Source: Acetivibrio alkalicellulosi
Lineage (GTDB): Bacteria > Bacillota > Clostridia > Acetivibrionales > Acetivibrionaceae
NCBI GenBank assembly: GCA_008125075.1
Contig: VLTH01000002.1
Span: 1,183,016 to 1,247,015 of the forward strand
Direction: 5' to 3'
DNA: 64,000 nt
Shown piece by piece: positions 16,701 to 27,198 of this stretch (position 1 is its first letter; each line of letters opens with the position of its first letter). The translations under genes and the position numbers were made by a program. Under the pieces are notes generated by a model, which worked only from the letters and a program-made list of their open reading frames with translations, did not search any database and was not told the DNA's origin.

Positions 16701-19700
16701 TTTTCTCTATTAACCTGTTTATTTCATCATATATGTTTTCAAATATACTTTCAACTGCGTCTTCATCTCTTATAACTGAATTTGTTGTTGTTAAAACATT
16801 CCCATTTTTATCATATGTATAACTTTCTATGTGATCTATTGGCTGACCATCACTTATAACCACTTTCCTTATTTCTATAAGTCTATCTAAACTGTCATAC
16901 TTGTATTCTATCTCGTTTTCCTCTCCATCAATTTCAAATCTCTTATTTCCATTTGCATCATATCTTGCACCAACAGTTATTGATTCCGTACCATCTTCTC
17001 TTTTTACAGTTTTATCTTGAAGTCTTCCTAAATTGTCATATTCATATAAAGTAACTTTTTCATAATTGTCATATTCTATTTTCAAATTGCCCATTAAATC
17101 ATATGCATAAGTTACCTTGTAATTTGAGTCACCATTCTCTTGCATTGTATTATCGATAGGATACTCAACTTCTTTTAGCTGATGTAACAGATTGTATTTA
17201 TAATTTGTTGTATTTCCATTACCGTCTATTTGTGATACTAAATTGCTCACAGTGTTATATGTGTTTTCTTCTATTAGACTTCCTGTTTGTTTTGGATTAA
17301 AATTATCTGTTGCTCCTTTTCCAACCCAGGTTTTCGTTAAATTACCTAAATAATCATATTCATAAGCTATCTTTGAATAGAATATCCCCTCTGGATGACC
17401 TTTTTCTATTGTATTTCCTTTAACCCTTGTCTCAGTTTCTACTCTTCCAAAAGTATCATACTCATACTTAACTGTATATTCTAGTCCAATGTCAGCTGCC
17501 TCAGGATCTAAAACTTCCTTTACCATATTCGCAAGATTATACTTGTATTCAGTATAATAGTTTTCCTGAAATCCTTTAGCGCTCCATTCCTTTGTTAAAT
17601 TACCATATTCATCATAATCATAACTGTGTATTACCATGGTTATATTTGATGTTTGCTTTTGTGATACTTCTTCTGGATTAAATTCTGTTAAATCACCTAT
17701 ATATATCTTTTGCTTTAATTTATTATTCTCATATTCATATATAGTTCTGCTAAAATCGTTTAAAGCTTTATTAGGATCATCATCATAATGTTCAGGTGAT
17801 ACTTCTGCAATAACCCTTCCTGACCAGTCATAATATACAGCACTTGTTATCTCTATCTGTCCATTATCTTCATTAAGTATCTTAGTCTGCTTTTCTACAA
17901 GTCCTGTATCTGCATATGTATAGAAATATTCAGTTATATTCCCCTTTGCATCTATCACTTGTTCAGGTCTTCCTTCAAAATCATATTTAATTTGTGTTAT
18001 TACATCTTTTTGTGTTGCTTGGGAACTGCTATCTTCCTCATCTATTATATCTCCTTTTCCTTTTGTTTCTAATAACTTTCCATATTCATCATACTTATAT
18101 TCTGTTACTACTTCACTATATGTTGTTATTTGACTATAATCACTTGAATTAACTTTCCTTGCAGAGACAGTTTCTCTCTCTAAGTTACCATTCTCATCAT
18201 ATTCATACTTAGTAACTATTGCAAATATACCTGTTTCACTATCAGGTATTTCATAAACATCCTCTGGATAAACAAATTCATACTTGTACTCAGGTTTTCC
18301 AAAGTGATTGTTCTTGTACCTTATGATACTTGATTTGTTGTTTATTGTTATCATTTGATAATTTAAATTTCCGTCATCATCATATTCATAATTAAACGTT
18401 TCTGTTTTTGAAATCACTTCATCATCTTCATGATAAATATATACCTTTTCTAGTCTTCCATTTATATCATATTCGTATGATTTACCTATGTATGTAGTCG
18501 GAATCTCAGTCTGCAATACTTTTTCTACACCTGTTTTTTCTACTTCTAATTTGCCTTCTTTTGTATATTTGTAAGCTGATCTGGTATAATATATGTCTTC
18601 ACCTATTTTTTCAAGAGAAGTCCTCTTTGCAGTAATTCTACCCAAACTATCGTACGCATACTGGGTATTCCTATCATCCCCCATTGTCTCTTTCATTAAA
18701 TTTCCTTTTTTAGAGTATATCTTTATAACATCCGCATTTCCACTTTGCTTTATAGTTTCTGTATTTTCTTTGTAGTCTTTTGTTATAATAGTGCTATTAT
18801 ACTCTGTTGGAGTATACCCATCATTCGCCTTTTCATAGTAAACTCTTTTTTCTACAACATTATTTCTCAATTCACTGTTTGTATCACGTTTAGGCATAGT
18901 ATATATGTATTCTTCCAATAAAACAACATCTGAATTAGCATTAGCCATAAAGCTTAAATTTTTAATTCTGTTCATTTTATCATATTCGGTAATGTATATA
19001 TTTCCGTTAGGTTTTGTTTCTGTTTGAAGATTTCCAGCTCTATCATAAGTATAACTTGTAACATATGTATCCCCAGTTGTTAACCTTTCTATTTTCTCCA
19101 CAAGTTCATTTCTTAAATTATACTTATATTCTGTTCGATATAGTTTTTCTTCTGTATATTGCTTAGGTAATATCTCTCTTACTATATTTCCATAACCATC
19201 TTGTTCGACTTCTAATATACTTATTTCATTTTCATTAGTTAATATTGTCCTTTCAACCAATCCTTCATATTGATACACTGTTTCAAATCCTAGAGGTGAT
19301 GTCTTTTTTACTATCCTTCCAATGTCATCATATTCATAAATTGTTTCATTATCTGACTCATCTATTGATTTTTCAAGATATCCTCTAATGTTATACTCAT
19401 ATGTGGTAGCTACTTCATCCGCATCTTTAATATTTTTTACAAGCCCATTTATTTGATGTAAATCATCATATTCAAATTCAGTTATTGCGTAAGGAGAATA
19501 TTGAACCTTATTATTTTCATCAAGATATGCTAAATGTCTTATTTCTTTCTCTAGAGTCACTTTGTCAGCTTTATACTCATATGTGGTAAGAGAATCTGTT
19601 ATATCTCTAGCTTTAATCTCTTGTACTCTTATAAGACTATTTATTATTCTATTATTTATATCACCATGATAGTCATACTCATACTCAGTATAAGGTGCCT

Positions 19701-22700
19701 CATCTATAGTTGTTACACTTGCATCATAATGATCAGTCTCTACAATTAAGTTTCCATTAGCATCAATTTCACGCATAGTTGTATAACCATATTTGTCTGT
19801 TGTATAATGTCTTCTTTTTTTATTTTCATTAAAGATGTCCTTTTTACTTGCATTAGATTCTGTTATATCCTCCCATTCATCATTGTGAAATAATTCATAT
19901 TGGTAAGTAATTATTCCCCCGTCTGCATGTTCTTCCCTTATAGGAAGTTTTAAGAAGCTATTGTATTCTATTGTTGTAGCAACATTATTCTGATCAATAA
20001 ACTTTCTCTTAACAGAGCCCAATGCCTCTTCTCCATCTGGTGCTCTTTCATCAGCATACACATCTAAAAACAACCAATACTTCACATTTTTGTAGGCATC
20101 CTCTTGTTTGAAAACTCTTCCATAGCTATCATAAAAGTTTTTAAGTATTCTTTCATAAACTATAGTAATTTCATTGTCTTCTTCTTTTTCAACCTGAATT
20201 TTTACTTCTTCTAATTTTCCATTATTATCAGAATCACTGTAATAATTATACCATGTGCCCTTATCAAATTCGTTTATTACTTCTTGAAGATACCCATCAA
20301 CCAATTTATATTTAAATTTCCTACTTTCACTATCTTCAACTATTACATCATAATCATTATCAGTATAATCAAATGTCAATGATGCCCCTGCTACTTCACT
20401 TACTTCATTAATCCTATATATTCCATTAACTATTTCTCCATTAATATATGTTGTATTTCCATATTTATCTTTAATCCAGTTTAGTCTATATAAATTATCT
20501 CCCTGATTTTTAGTATATCCATAGGTTAACATGTCGTTTGTTGCATAAATATACTCATCTACACCAGAAATCTTAAAAAGTTTTCCATAGTTCCCATATG
20601 AAGCAATGTACTTGTTATTATCAGTATCATACTCAAATACTACGCTTATACCTGCATCTGTTTTAATCTCCACACCTGATTCAAAGGTATCTATATAAGT
20701 TTTGTGTACATAATACTCATCTCCTCGTAAATATATTTTGTACCAATTTAAGTTATATTCCTTAGCTACACCATTTTCATATTCAATATTAAATATTGAA
20801 TCTTTTGCAGCAAGACCTATTGATTTGTGATCTATACTAGGCCCTTCTCTTACATTTAATGCAGATGCAGTTACCCTACCAAATTGACTCTTCACCTCTA
20901 AATATGAGTCATAATTAAACCTCCATCCTTTTCCTATAAATGTCTCTTCATTACTGTCTGATGAATTATATGTCCTTATAAGATTTATTGGTACTCCTGG
21001 AGAATTTATATTTAAATCGGTAATACTAGTTGTATAATCCCCCGAAAGAAGTCTGTTTCCAACTGTGTTTCTCACTATTGCTCCAGTATACATACTGAGC
21101 CCTGGCATTTCATGTCCTACGTATTTTTGTGGTCTTTCATGAAGTCCATTTTTATCTTTTCCACCTATTAAATATATTTGATTGTATACTACTGCCGTTC
21201 CAAATGAACTTCTTGGCTCAGGTTGAGCTCCATGATTATAAGTAATTTTTATTACGTGTGAGTTGGATTTTTGGGGATTCATCCATTCATTTTTAACAGG
21301 ATCATATTCTTCTACATTTGACAAATGATCTAAACCATTAAATCCTCCAAGGGCATATATTTTGCCGCTTATTACTTCAGCCCCAAGATAAGCCCTTGCT
21401 TTGCTCATGTTACTTGCACTTTCCCAACTATTATTAGAAGTATTTAATTTTTCAACAGCAGTCAGATATCCTGTTTCATTTACTCCTCCAATAACATATA
21501 TATATCCATCAAATTCAACAGCTACAAGCCCTTTCCTATGTGTAAAAACATGACCATTATTATTAATAACTGTCCATTGGTTAGAATTAATATCATAAAT
21601 GTCTGTTTCACTTACATAGCCATTATCATTATACCCACCTATTATATAAATTTTATTACCTGAGGCAGCTACTGCAAACTCGGCTCTTTCTCTAGGCATA
21701 TGTACATTTGAAATAATAAATGACCCTGTAACAGGTGAAAATCTTTCAATACTTGTAACATAACCATCACTATTTTCACCACCTATTATAAATATCTCGT
21801 TATCTATCTCAACTACTCCAGGGTTCTTTCTTCGCACCTGCATTTCATAAGTTGAAAGCCATTGACCTTGCACTGGATCATATTCATTTATATTTTTATA
21901 GTAAACATCACTGTCACTATCATATCCTCCAAAGGCATAAATCTTAGCATAAACAGTTGCAACTCCTATCCCATCTCTTAAGAACGGTAAACTATCTACT
22001 TCTTCTGGCTCAGAAGTTATTGGCGAAAATCTATAATTAAGATTTTTCCATGCCTTAACTGACCACTCTTTTAATATGAGTTCATAACCTGCTTCTAATG
22101 GTTTTGTAATAATAAGATTTTCAAAATAAGATTCATCATAATTATATCCCTGATTATCATTACCCTGAATATCAACTCCGTCAAATCTTATTTTTTGAAT
22201 ATTTTTTCCACTAAGTATTACTGTATGATTATCTTGAGTCGCAAAATTGCGAGGATCACCTGGATGTTGGCTTTCAGAATCGATAATTTGTAAAAAGTCT
22301 CCTCTAATTTCAAGTATTCCATTAATTAGACACGCTTCACCATCGCCACCTTTTTGACTATCTTTTTCATTATTTTCATGATCAATAGCAGATCTTGTTT
22401 CAAAATCACCATTTACAAGTACATAGTCATTTGAATTCCTCATTATAAGTCTACTATATCCATTCTTCTTAAAGTCTTCACCTACAAACAAAGATCCTCC
22501 GTTAATATTAATTGTAGAATATGAATATGGATTTGATTCTTCAGAAGACACTATAAGGCTTCCTCTGACTACTAGAGTATGACCATTTAAATCTACTGTT
22601 CCATTTTTTATGATAAGATCTCCTTCTAGTTCAATATTTCTATCAAATGTTATTTCATTATTACTTTGACTAAAATTTATTTCATGTTTAAAATCAGGAT

Positions 22701-25700
22701 AACAATTTGAACTTCTGTTAAAATTCTTTATGATAATCATTATGTCTTCCATATTTACTGCATTATCTTTATTAATATCAGCGTCTTCATCATATCCCTC
22801 TTGTCCTGATACGCTGTTAAATGCAATAACTGCTTTCATTATATCATTCATATTTATAGCAGTATCATAAACAATATCTCCTCCCCACATTTTTATGGGT
22901 TGTTCTTCTGATCCTAAATAAATCTCGTTGTAAAAAGCAGTTGGAATATTTTTGATATATCTTGTCAAGTATTGGTTCTTTGATATTGTTAAGTTGTATA
23001 CACCTGATGGAATATTTTCTATTTCAAAATAACCACTTTCATTAGTTGTTGCAGATAAGTTGGTACCATCAATTGAAACAATAAATCCTGACTGTAAAGT
23101 AGTAGCACTTTGTGGTGAATATGTAAAATCAGGTTTAATATATCCCCTAATTTTATAATTATTAGTTGTTAAAAGCATTAAAGGTAAATCACTATCGCCT
23201 AAATCAACCATCGACTCTGGTGTGTACACTAATAAGTGTTGATTTACAGTTGGTGGTTGTTCAACAATGTGACTGTCCATAATTTCACTTCCATATACAT
23301 CGAAAAATTTAACACCATTGCTTGAAGGCAATTTAAAATCTTCTACTTTTATTTCAATTAAATTTTCTTCTAAGACTTCAAACTTTATAATTCCCAATGT
23401 ATCTCCAGTTTCAATAATTCCTGCATTTCTGTAAGCCTCAAGAGATGAGTATGTTACCCCAAATCCTATATATCCTCTTTCAATATCATGATTTACAAAA
23501 GTTATTGGATTAAAACTTTCATTTATAATAACATTTCTATCAGAAGGCATTGTTCTATTTGTATATGGAGTTAAGTCATCTTTTACAGGTCTTATTAAAT
23601 TCTTATCATAAATAAGGTTTAATTCATACCCTGCAAATTGAGGTATATCGCTAATCTTTACTTGTGCTGTTATTATTTCTCCAACTGAAGCTGTTGCTTT
23701 ATCTAATTCAACCCATACAATTCCCTGTGTACCAAGATCAGTAATTGAAAGACTATAATTTTGAATTTCACAATAGCCATTATATGAATAAACCCGTATA
23801 TAGTACTGACCTGGTTCTAGTTGAAGTGTTATTATTTCATCTTGATTTCCACCTCTTAATGAATGTGCAATAGAATTATACTGCCATTGGCTATATTGAT
23901 ATAGAATTAAATCATAATCCCGTCCAGAAGGAATATTTTGCAGAAGTATCTCTACTTCTGTACTCTCTTCTATAATAAGCTTGTAATAGTCATCATCTTT
24001 TCTGTTATCTATAGTACCGTAAATTGTGGAATTTAATTCGAGTGGTACTCCATATAACCTTACATCATTAATATTATCATTGATTTCATATGAATCAGGA
24101 GTATAAACACCTACTCTTATTTGATAATGTGAGTTTGGATTAGATCCAGAATATGAATAAACTCTAATATGATAAACACCTGGATTTTCTACTAAACGAA
24201 TAAAGTTTTCATCATTATTAGAACCAGCAAAAGAACCACCTAGATAGATTCCATCTTTGTATACTTGTAAATCATAATCACAACCTGTCGGTATGTTTGT
24301 TAAAGATACATGAAGTTTTCCTGTTCTATTTGTATTAAAAACATACCAGTCATCATCAGTATTTACATGTATTGTAGCATAATGAGGAGAATCATGAGTA
24401 ATAACTGTTGCTGTTCCCATACAATCATTTGGTTCTAACATATCAGGTGGATTATTATTAGAATAAGCAAGAAGTTGATAATTATTATGTACTGAACTGA
24501 TACTAGTTGTATAAGGAACTACAATTATGTAATGAATTCCTGTATATGTTGAAGAATATGAAATAAACTCATCATAATTCCCATTTACCGTCGAAAACGC
24601 AAGTAATGTACCATATTGATCACGGATATAAAGATCATAATCCTCCCCTTGTGCCATTCCAGTAAGCATAAAAGAATACCACATGTTTTGATTAAGATTC
24701 ATAGAATAATAATAACCTGTTATACCCGATTGAACAGTACCAAATACTGTACATTCACCAATATGCTGTGCTGTAGCATAAGAAGTATTATTATTATTAC
24801 TCATGACATATGCCAGGGGAGAAAAATTCAATTCTTCTTGAACTTCTTCATAATCGAAATATTCATATGGATATTCAGGTGCTACTTCGCCTAAATATGT
24901 AATGTCATTACTTATATTTCTAACTTCCGACTGAAATACACTTCCATCTTCTGTAACTGATTTGACCATATAGTTTTTAGCATCAGCCATATCTTCCATT
25001 TTGAACATTAATTGATGCCTACCTGCATAGCTAAAACCTTCTGCTATTTTTTCAAGATTTTCTTCATTTTCAAAAAACACTTGGGACATAGCATCAACAT
25101 TAGTTTTCCATGTAACCAGAAAAAAATCTTCTTTTACATTGTGTATGCTTAAATTTTCAATTCCATTACCAGAGTACAGTGCTCCCAATTCACCTGATTC
25201 TATAAATGAGTCAAGAAAGTTAAACCTGTTTATTATAGGCTTGTATTCTTTATTATTTCCCTCTAGAGAATTATCATAAAGATTTGCAGGTTCTTTATCT
25301 TCATCCTCATGAATTAATTCATCTTCTTGTTCGTTTTCATCATCAATTGGCTGCTCATTTAATAATGTCGCACTAGCATTCAACATTCCTGATGTTGATA
25401 CTTTACCTGATAATTTTGAAGATACTGTTACATTATTTAGTATTCTTTCTTTTATTTCCGAGGAGTTTAAATTGTTATCAATACTCTTTAAAAGAGCTGC
25501 AACCCCTGTAACATGGGGTACTGCAATTGACGTCCCACTTAAATAATCATATCCCTCCTCTGGAACAGTACTGATTACAGCAACACCCGGAGCTGCTATA
25601 TCAATATTACTTCCATAGTTTGAAAACAAAGCCAGTTCCCCGTTATTGTCTATGGCAGTAACGGAAATTATATTATCAAGTCCATAAGCTGCGGGATAAA

Positions 25701-26865
25701 TAGGTTCAATAGTTGTATCTTTTGCAGAGTTTCCAGCTGCAAAAATAAAAAGTCCATCTGTCCTTTCTATTACATCCTTTAATGCTTGATTGTAATGTCT
25801 AGAACCCCAACTACAACTAAAAATTGAAGCTCCCATACTTGCTGCATATTCAATAGCTTTTATTGCATCAGAAGTTTTCCCCACATTTCCATCTATAAAT
25901 TTGACTGGAAGAATAGTCACATTTGGTGCTACCCCCGCAATACCTCCGTTATTTATAGATGCTGTAATAATACCACTAATATGTGTTCCATGAATATCAT
26001 ATTCAGGTGAATTGTAAACAGTGTTATTATTATTTGCAAAATCCCAACCATTGATATCGTCTATTAAACCATTATTGTCTGTATCTTCACCATTTAAGAT
26101 TTCATTTGAATTAATAAATATACTATTAGATATATCCGAATGGAAAATGTCAACTCCTGTATCTATTACAGCTACTATTACATCTTCCGAACCTTGAGTA
26201 ATATCCCAAGCTCCTTGTATATTCACATCTATTCCTACTATCCCCTGCTGCCCACCGATAATTTGACCATTATTTAACAATGACCATTGATTTTCAAAGT
26301 GCTCTAGTTGCTGAAAATCAAATGTTTCCAATATGTAATCAGGCTGAGCATACAAGACATTTGGGTGGTTGTTTAAATCTTCTAAGACAGCTTCTAAGCT
26401 TTCCTCTACGGAAATTTCTAATTTCTCAATATTTAATTTATCACTTAATTTATTGGATTTTATTTGAGCAATATTATTATTAATAGAAATTTGAGTTTTT
26501 ACATTATCAGACTTTTTTATGTCTTTATATACTACTATTATTCCGTTTTCCTTTTTATTTTTGATATCTTTATCTTCTTTGTCTTTATCTTCTTTATTTT
26601 TTTCTTCTTTATTTTTTTCTTCTTTAACTTTTTCTTCTTTAACTTTTTCTTTTCCTTCTCCTTGATGTTCAGATATTTGATTAAACTTTGTTATACTATC
26701 TTCATCTGAATTTATCCTCCCGTTGCTTGTTAATTCAACAGTGTCTTCAATTTCTATTAGGTTGGTTTTCTCTACTGCATAAACTTTTCCTATAGATGTC
26801 AAAAACATGTTAGTAATAAGTACTACAAGCATTACTACAGCAAAAAACTTTCTTTTAGTATACAT
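13750..26865 (-). CDS. Giant secreted S8 protease / cohesin / dockerin / Kelch / RHS protein with NAGPA-type tip
   Basis: The 4371-residue protein has a signal peptide (1-30, ending VYA), a Lys/Glu repeat linker (about 72-105) and an inhibitor-like propeptide (108-180). A subtilisin domain follows (190-490), with Asp235 (VIDTGVD), His292 (HGTHISG) and Ser446 (SGTSIAVPH). Then come an Fn3-like segment (580-650), three PPC-like domains (690-1040), a cohesin (1045-1195), a CnaB-like fold (1230-1310) and a type I dockerin (1326-1384; second loop DINKDNAVNMED is canonical). Next are a beta-rich segment, about six Kelch repeats (1625-1920), an RHS entry domain (1926-1990), an SH3 domain (1992-2062) and YD repeats to about 3890. 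The RHS core ends at YYDPTGHY (about 4046). The tip (4110-4371) carries NPRTILGY and LNLDGGPST, the phosphodiester-glycosidase signature. The start has a GGGAGGAAG site. Confidence 0.95.
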   Translation of the reverse strand: MYTKRKFFAVVMLVVLITNMFLTSIGKVYAVEKTNLIEIEDTVELTSNGRINSDEDSITKFNQISEHQGEGKEKVKEEKVKEEKNKEEKNKEDKDKEDKDIKNKKENGIIVVYKDIKKSDNVKTQISINNNIAQIKSNKLSDKLNIEKLEISVEESLEAVLEDLNNHPNVLYAQPDYILETFDFQQLEHFENQWSLLNNGQIIGGQQGIVGIDVNIQGAWDITQGSEDVIVAVIDTGVDIFHSDISNSIFINSNEILNGEDTDNNGLIDDINGWDFANNNNTVYNSPEYDIHGTHISGIITASINNGGIAGVAPNVTILPVKFIDGNVGKTSDAIKAIEYAASMGASIFSCSWGSRHYNQALKDVIERTDGLFIFAAGNSAKDTTIEPIYPAAYGLDNIISVTAIDNNGELALFSNYGSNIDIAAPGVAVISTVPEEGYDYLSGTSIAVPHVTGVAALLKSIDNNLNSSEIKERILNNVTVSSKLSGKVSTSGMLNASATLLNEQPIDDENEQEDELIHEDEDKEPANLYDNSLEGNNKEYKPIINRFNFLDSFIESGELGALYSGNGIENLSIHNVKEDFFLVTWKTNVDAMSQVFFENEENLEKIAEGFSYAGRHQLMFKMEDMADAKNYMVKSVTEDGSVFQSEVRNISNDITYLGEVAPEYPYEYFDYEEVQEELNFSPLAYVMSNNNNTSYATAQHIGECTVFGTVQSGITGYYYSMNLNQNMWYSFMLTGMAQGEDYDLYIRDQYGTLLAFSTVNGNYDEFISYSSTYTGIHYIIVVPYTTSISSVHNNYQLLAYSNNNPPDMLEPNDCMGTATVITHDSPHYATIHVNTDDDWYVFNTNRTGKLHVSLTNIPTGCDYDLQVYKDGIYLGGSFAGSNNDENFIRLVENPGVYHIRVYSYSGSNPNSHYQIRVGVYTPDSYEINDNINDVRLYGVPLELNSTIYGTIDNRKDDDYYKLIIEESTEVEILLQNIPSGRDYDLILYQYSQWQYNSIAHSLRGGNQDEIITLQLEPGQYYIRVYSYNGYCEIQNYSLSITDLGTQGIVWVELDKATASVGEIITAQVKISDIPQFAGYELNLIYDKNLIRPVKDDLTPYTNRTMPSDRNVIINESFNPITFVNHDIERGYIGFGVTYSSLEAYRNAGIIETGDTLGIIKFEVLEENLIEIKVEDFKLPSSNGVKFFDVYGSEIMDSHIVEQPPTVNQHLLVYTPESMVDLGDSDLPLMLLTTNNYKIRGYIKPDFTYSPQSATTLQSGFIVSIDGTNLSATTNESGYFEIENIPSGVYNLTISKNQYLTRYIKNIPTAFYNEIYLGSEEQPIKMWGGDIVYDTAINMNDIMKAVIAFNSVSGQEGYDEDADINKDNAVNMEDIMIIIKNFNRSSNCYPDFKHEINFSQSNNEITFDRNIELEGDLIIKNGTVDLNGHTLVVRGSLIVSSEESNPYSYSTININGGSLFVGEDFKKNGYSRLIMRNSNDYVLVNGDFETRSAIDHENNEKDSQKGGDGEACLINGILEIRGDFLQIIDSESQHPGDPRNFATQDNHTVILSGKNIQKIRFDGVDIQGNDNQGYNYDESYFENLIITKPLEAGYELILKEWSVKAWKNLNYRFSPITSEPEEVDSLPFLRDGIGVATVYAKIYAFGGYDSDSDVYYKNINEYDPVQGQWLSTYEMQVRRKNPGVVEIDNEIFIIGGENSDGYVTSIERFSPVTGSFIISNVHMPRERAEFAVAASGNKIYIIGGYNDNGYVSETDIYDINSNQWTVINNNGHVFTHRKGLVAVEFDGYIYVIGGVNETGYLTAVEKLNTSNNSWESASNMSKARAYLGAEVISGKIYALGGFNGLDHLSNVEEYDPVKNEWMNPQKSNSHVIKITYNHGAQPEPRSSFGTAVVYNQIYLIGGKDKNGLHERPQKYVGHEMPGLSMYTGAIVRNTVGNRLLSGDYTTSITDLNINSPGVPINLIRTYNSSDSNEETFIGKGWRFNYDSYLEVKSQFGRVTASALNVREGPSIDHKSIGLAAKDSIFNIEYENGVAKEYNLNWYKIYLRGDEYYVHKTYIDTFESGVEIKTDAGISVVFEYDTDNNKYIASYGNYGKLFKISGVDEYIYATNDMLTYGYTKNQGDNLYRLNWIKDKYGNTTYINGEIVNGIYRINEVSEVAGASLTFDYTDNDYDVIVEDSESRKFKYKLVDGYLQEVINEFDKGTWYNYYSDSDNNGKLEEVKIQVEKEEDNEITIVYERILKNFYDSYGRVFKQEDAYKNVKYWLFLDVYADERAPDGEEALGSVKRKFIDQNNVATTIEYNSFLKLPIREEHADGGIITYQYELFHNDEWEDITESNASKKDIFNENKKRRHYTTDKYGYTTMREIDANGNLIVETDHYDASVTTIDEAPYTEYEYDYHGDINNRIINSLIRVQEIKARDITDSLTTYEYKADKVTLEKEIRHLAYLDENNKVQYSPYAITEFEYDDLHQINGLVKNIKDADEVATTYEYNIRGYLEKSIDESDNETIYEYDDIGRIVKKTSPLGFETVYQYEGLVERTILTNENEISILEVEQDGYGNIVREILPKQYTEEKLYRTEYKYNLRNELVEKIERLTTGDTYVTSYTYDRAGNLQTETKPNGNIYITEYDKMNRIKNLSFMANANSDVVLLEEYIYTMPKRDTNSELRNNVVEKRVYYEKANDGYTPTEYNSTIITKDYKENTETIKQSGNADVIKIYSKKGNLMKETMGDDRNTQYAYDSLGRITAKRTSLEKIGEDIYYTRSAYKYTKEGKLEVEKTGVEKVLQTEIPTTYIGKSYEYDINGRLEKVYIYHEDDEVISKTETFNYEYDDDGNLNYQMITINNKSSIIRYKNNHFGKPEYKYEFVYPEDVYEIPDSETGIFAIVTKYEYDENGNLERETVSARKVNSSDYSQITTYSEVVTEYKYDEYGKLLETKGKGDIIDEEDSSSQATQKDVITQIKYDFEGRPEQVIDAKGNITEYFYTYADTGLVEKQTKILNEDNGQIEITSAVYYDWSGRVIAEVSPEHYDDDPNKALNDFSRTIYEYENNKLKQKIYIGDLTEFNPEEVSQKQTSNITMVIHSYDYDEYGNLTKEWSAKGFQENYYTEYKYNLANMVKEVLDPEAADIGLEYTVKYEYDTFGRVETETRVKGNTIEKGHPEGIFYSKIAYEYDYLGNLTKTWVGKGATDNFNPKQTGSLIEENTYNTVSNLVSQIDGNGNTTNYKYNLLHQLKEVEYPIDNTMQENGDSNYKVTYAYDLMGNLKIEYDNYEKVTLYEYDNLGRLQDKTVKREDGTESITVGARYDANGNKRFEIDGEENEIEYKYDSLDRLIEIRKVVISDGQPIDHIESYTYDKNGNVLTTTNSVIRDEDAVESIFENIYDEINRLIEKKDAYQVSIEKIIYDESNRQIYSYDALNNRTDYEYDKNDRLAKTIDPLVEIDPEMENLYYERSTGITRYDLAGNVMIKEDGKNNQTKYVYDEFDRLEYVINAKDEEITFTYDVNGNMTSQTDGRGYTTTYDYNAANLLIMRSDHGGRTGIEGNYTYDLKKTVSYRYYPDGSLRESTDRNEETTTYEYDIHGRLKEETVGNIAISYTYDDNGNQLTIADDTGTTVRAYDELGRVTSKTVPNIGEITFDYDIIYNEGLGYLAEVSTDPKGKKTTKVYDRVGRLKLVKDGDIGSQNTTTYNYYEDGKRESIEYHDGSRQEYKYYGDGLLYKLTNKKSDGTIMDTYTYKYDAAGNQKEKEEYINGINKGKTFYDYDYLNRLETVTEPSGRFTEYTYDASGNRETETIVYNGITTINTYDNNEQNRVKKITTEVEGSITDTIVYTYDDNGNQCIVTENGIIKTTNTYDEKNRLIQTNVNGTTVVNTYNGEGLRVAKSVNGSSLTMYLYEYDKVVLEVVTKPGQPDKVNRNLYGTNLLMRQADGLTLYYMYNGHADVTALIDTNGVIRATYYYDAFGNIDDEKYFTASGSPTSIPINNSIMYAGYQYDRETELYYLNARMYDPKIARFLQEDTYRGDPRDPLSLNLYAYCANNPIRYYDPTGHYYVDGMHVSEYWKKHKVNWTSWSGKEYSRNYMLQQDNKSRLIETREQVRAEWLDSHKSIIDSGKVHKQVAPGVYKWVYPDNSLENLRYIKGYNHFDYTVNGETLKVHIFVTNPRTEKLTFGIGITSSKEFVAEANAGFFGSGSPAYGIFAVDGKWIKGNQESYDYQNYPTLMAKTILLGDGTTRQLVTATNYKGQTSKRDEITRLASQHDWIIAGSTLLIRDGKISETSGNKIGSEAPNPRTILGYRGDGSFVIVAVDGEKISEYQRTGLTIKESAELMEKLDVKYALNLDGGPSTQMYVGGELVSIPILDNGRIRQVGSVIRVLEK

Positions 26866-27198
26866 TTTACTTCCTCCCTAGTGATTAATTTTATATACAA
26901 CTAAAGTAAAACCGTGTTTGAATTCAAACTCAAAATATTTAATGTTCTGAATTTCTTTACAAGATTTATATAACTTGATTAGTCAAAACAAGACTTTTAT
27001 AGTAGAATTGCAAATATAAAATCTTTAAATTCAAGGAACAATTCCAAAATTATTATACATTAACAAGAAATAATATGTCAACTAATATTAAATAAGTTTA
27101 ACATATATTGAATAAATTTAACACTAATAATATAACCTTGTAACTTCTAAGTTCATAAATTAACAGTTCGAAAAAATAAAATAAACTTTTCCCTATGT
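26866..27198. other. Intergenic region upstream of the giant gene
   Basis: About 330 bp without a gene. It holds a sigma-A promoter for the giant gene and a leader of roughly 180 bases with a good ribosome site (AGGGAGG). I see no clear terminator for the kinase gene. Confidence 0.6.
27052..27081 (-). promoter_or_regulatory. Sigma-A type promoter for the giant gene
   Basis: On the minus strand TTGACA (27081-27076) and TATAAT (27057-27052) are both perfect, with an 18-bp spacer. The leader to the ATG is about 185 bases. Confidence 0.75.

Noticed and set aside
26464-26709. Plus-strand frame rich in Phe and Ile
   Set aside because: It is the reverse of the Lys/Glu linker of the giant protein; composition is an artefact of the repeat.
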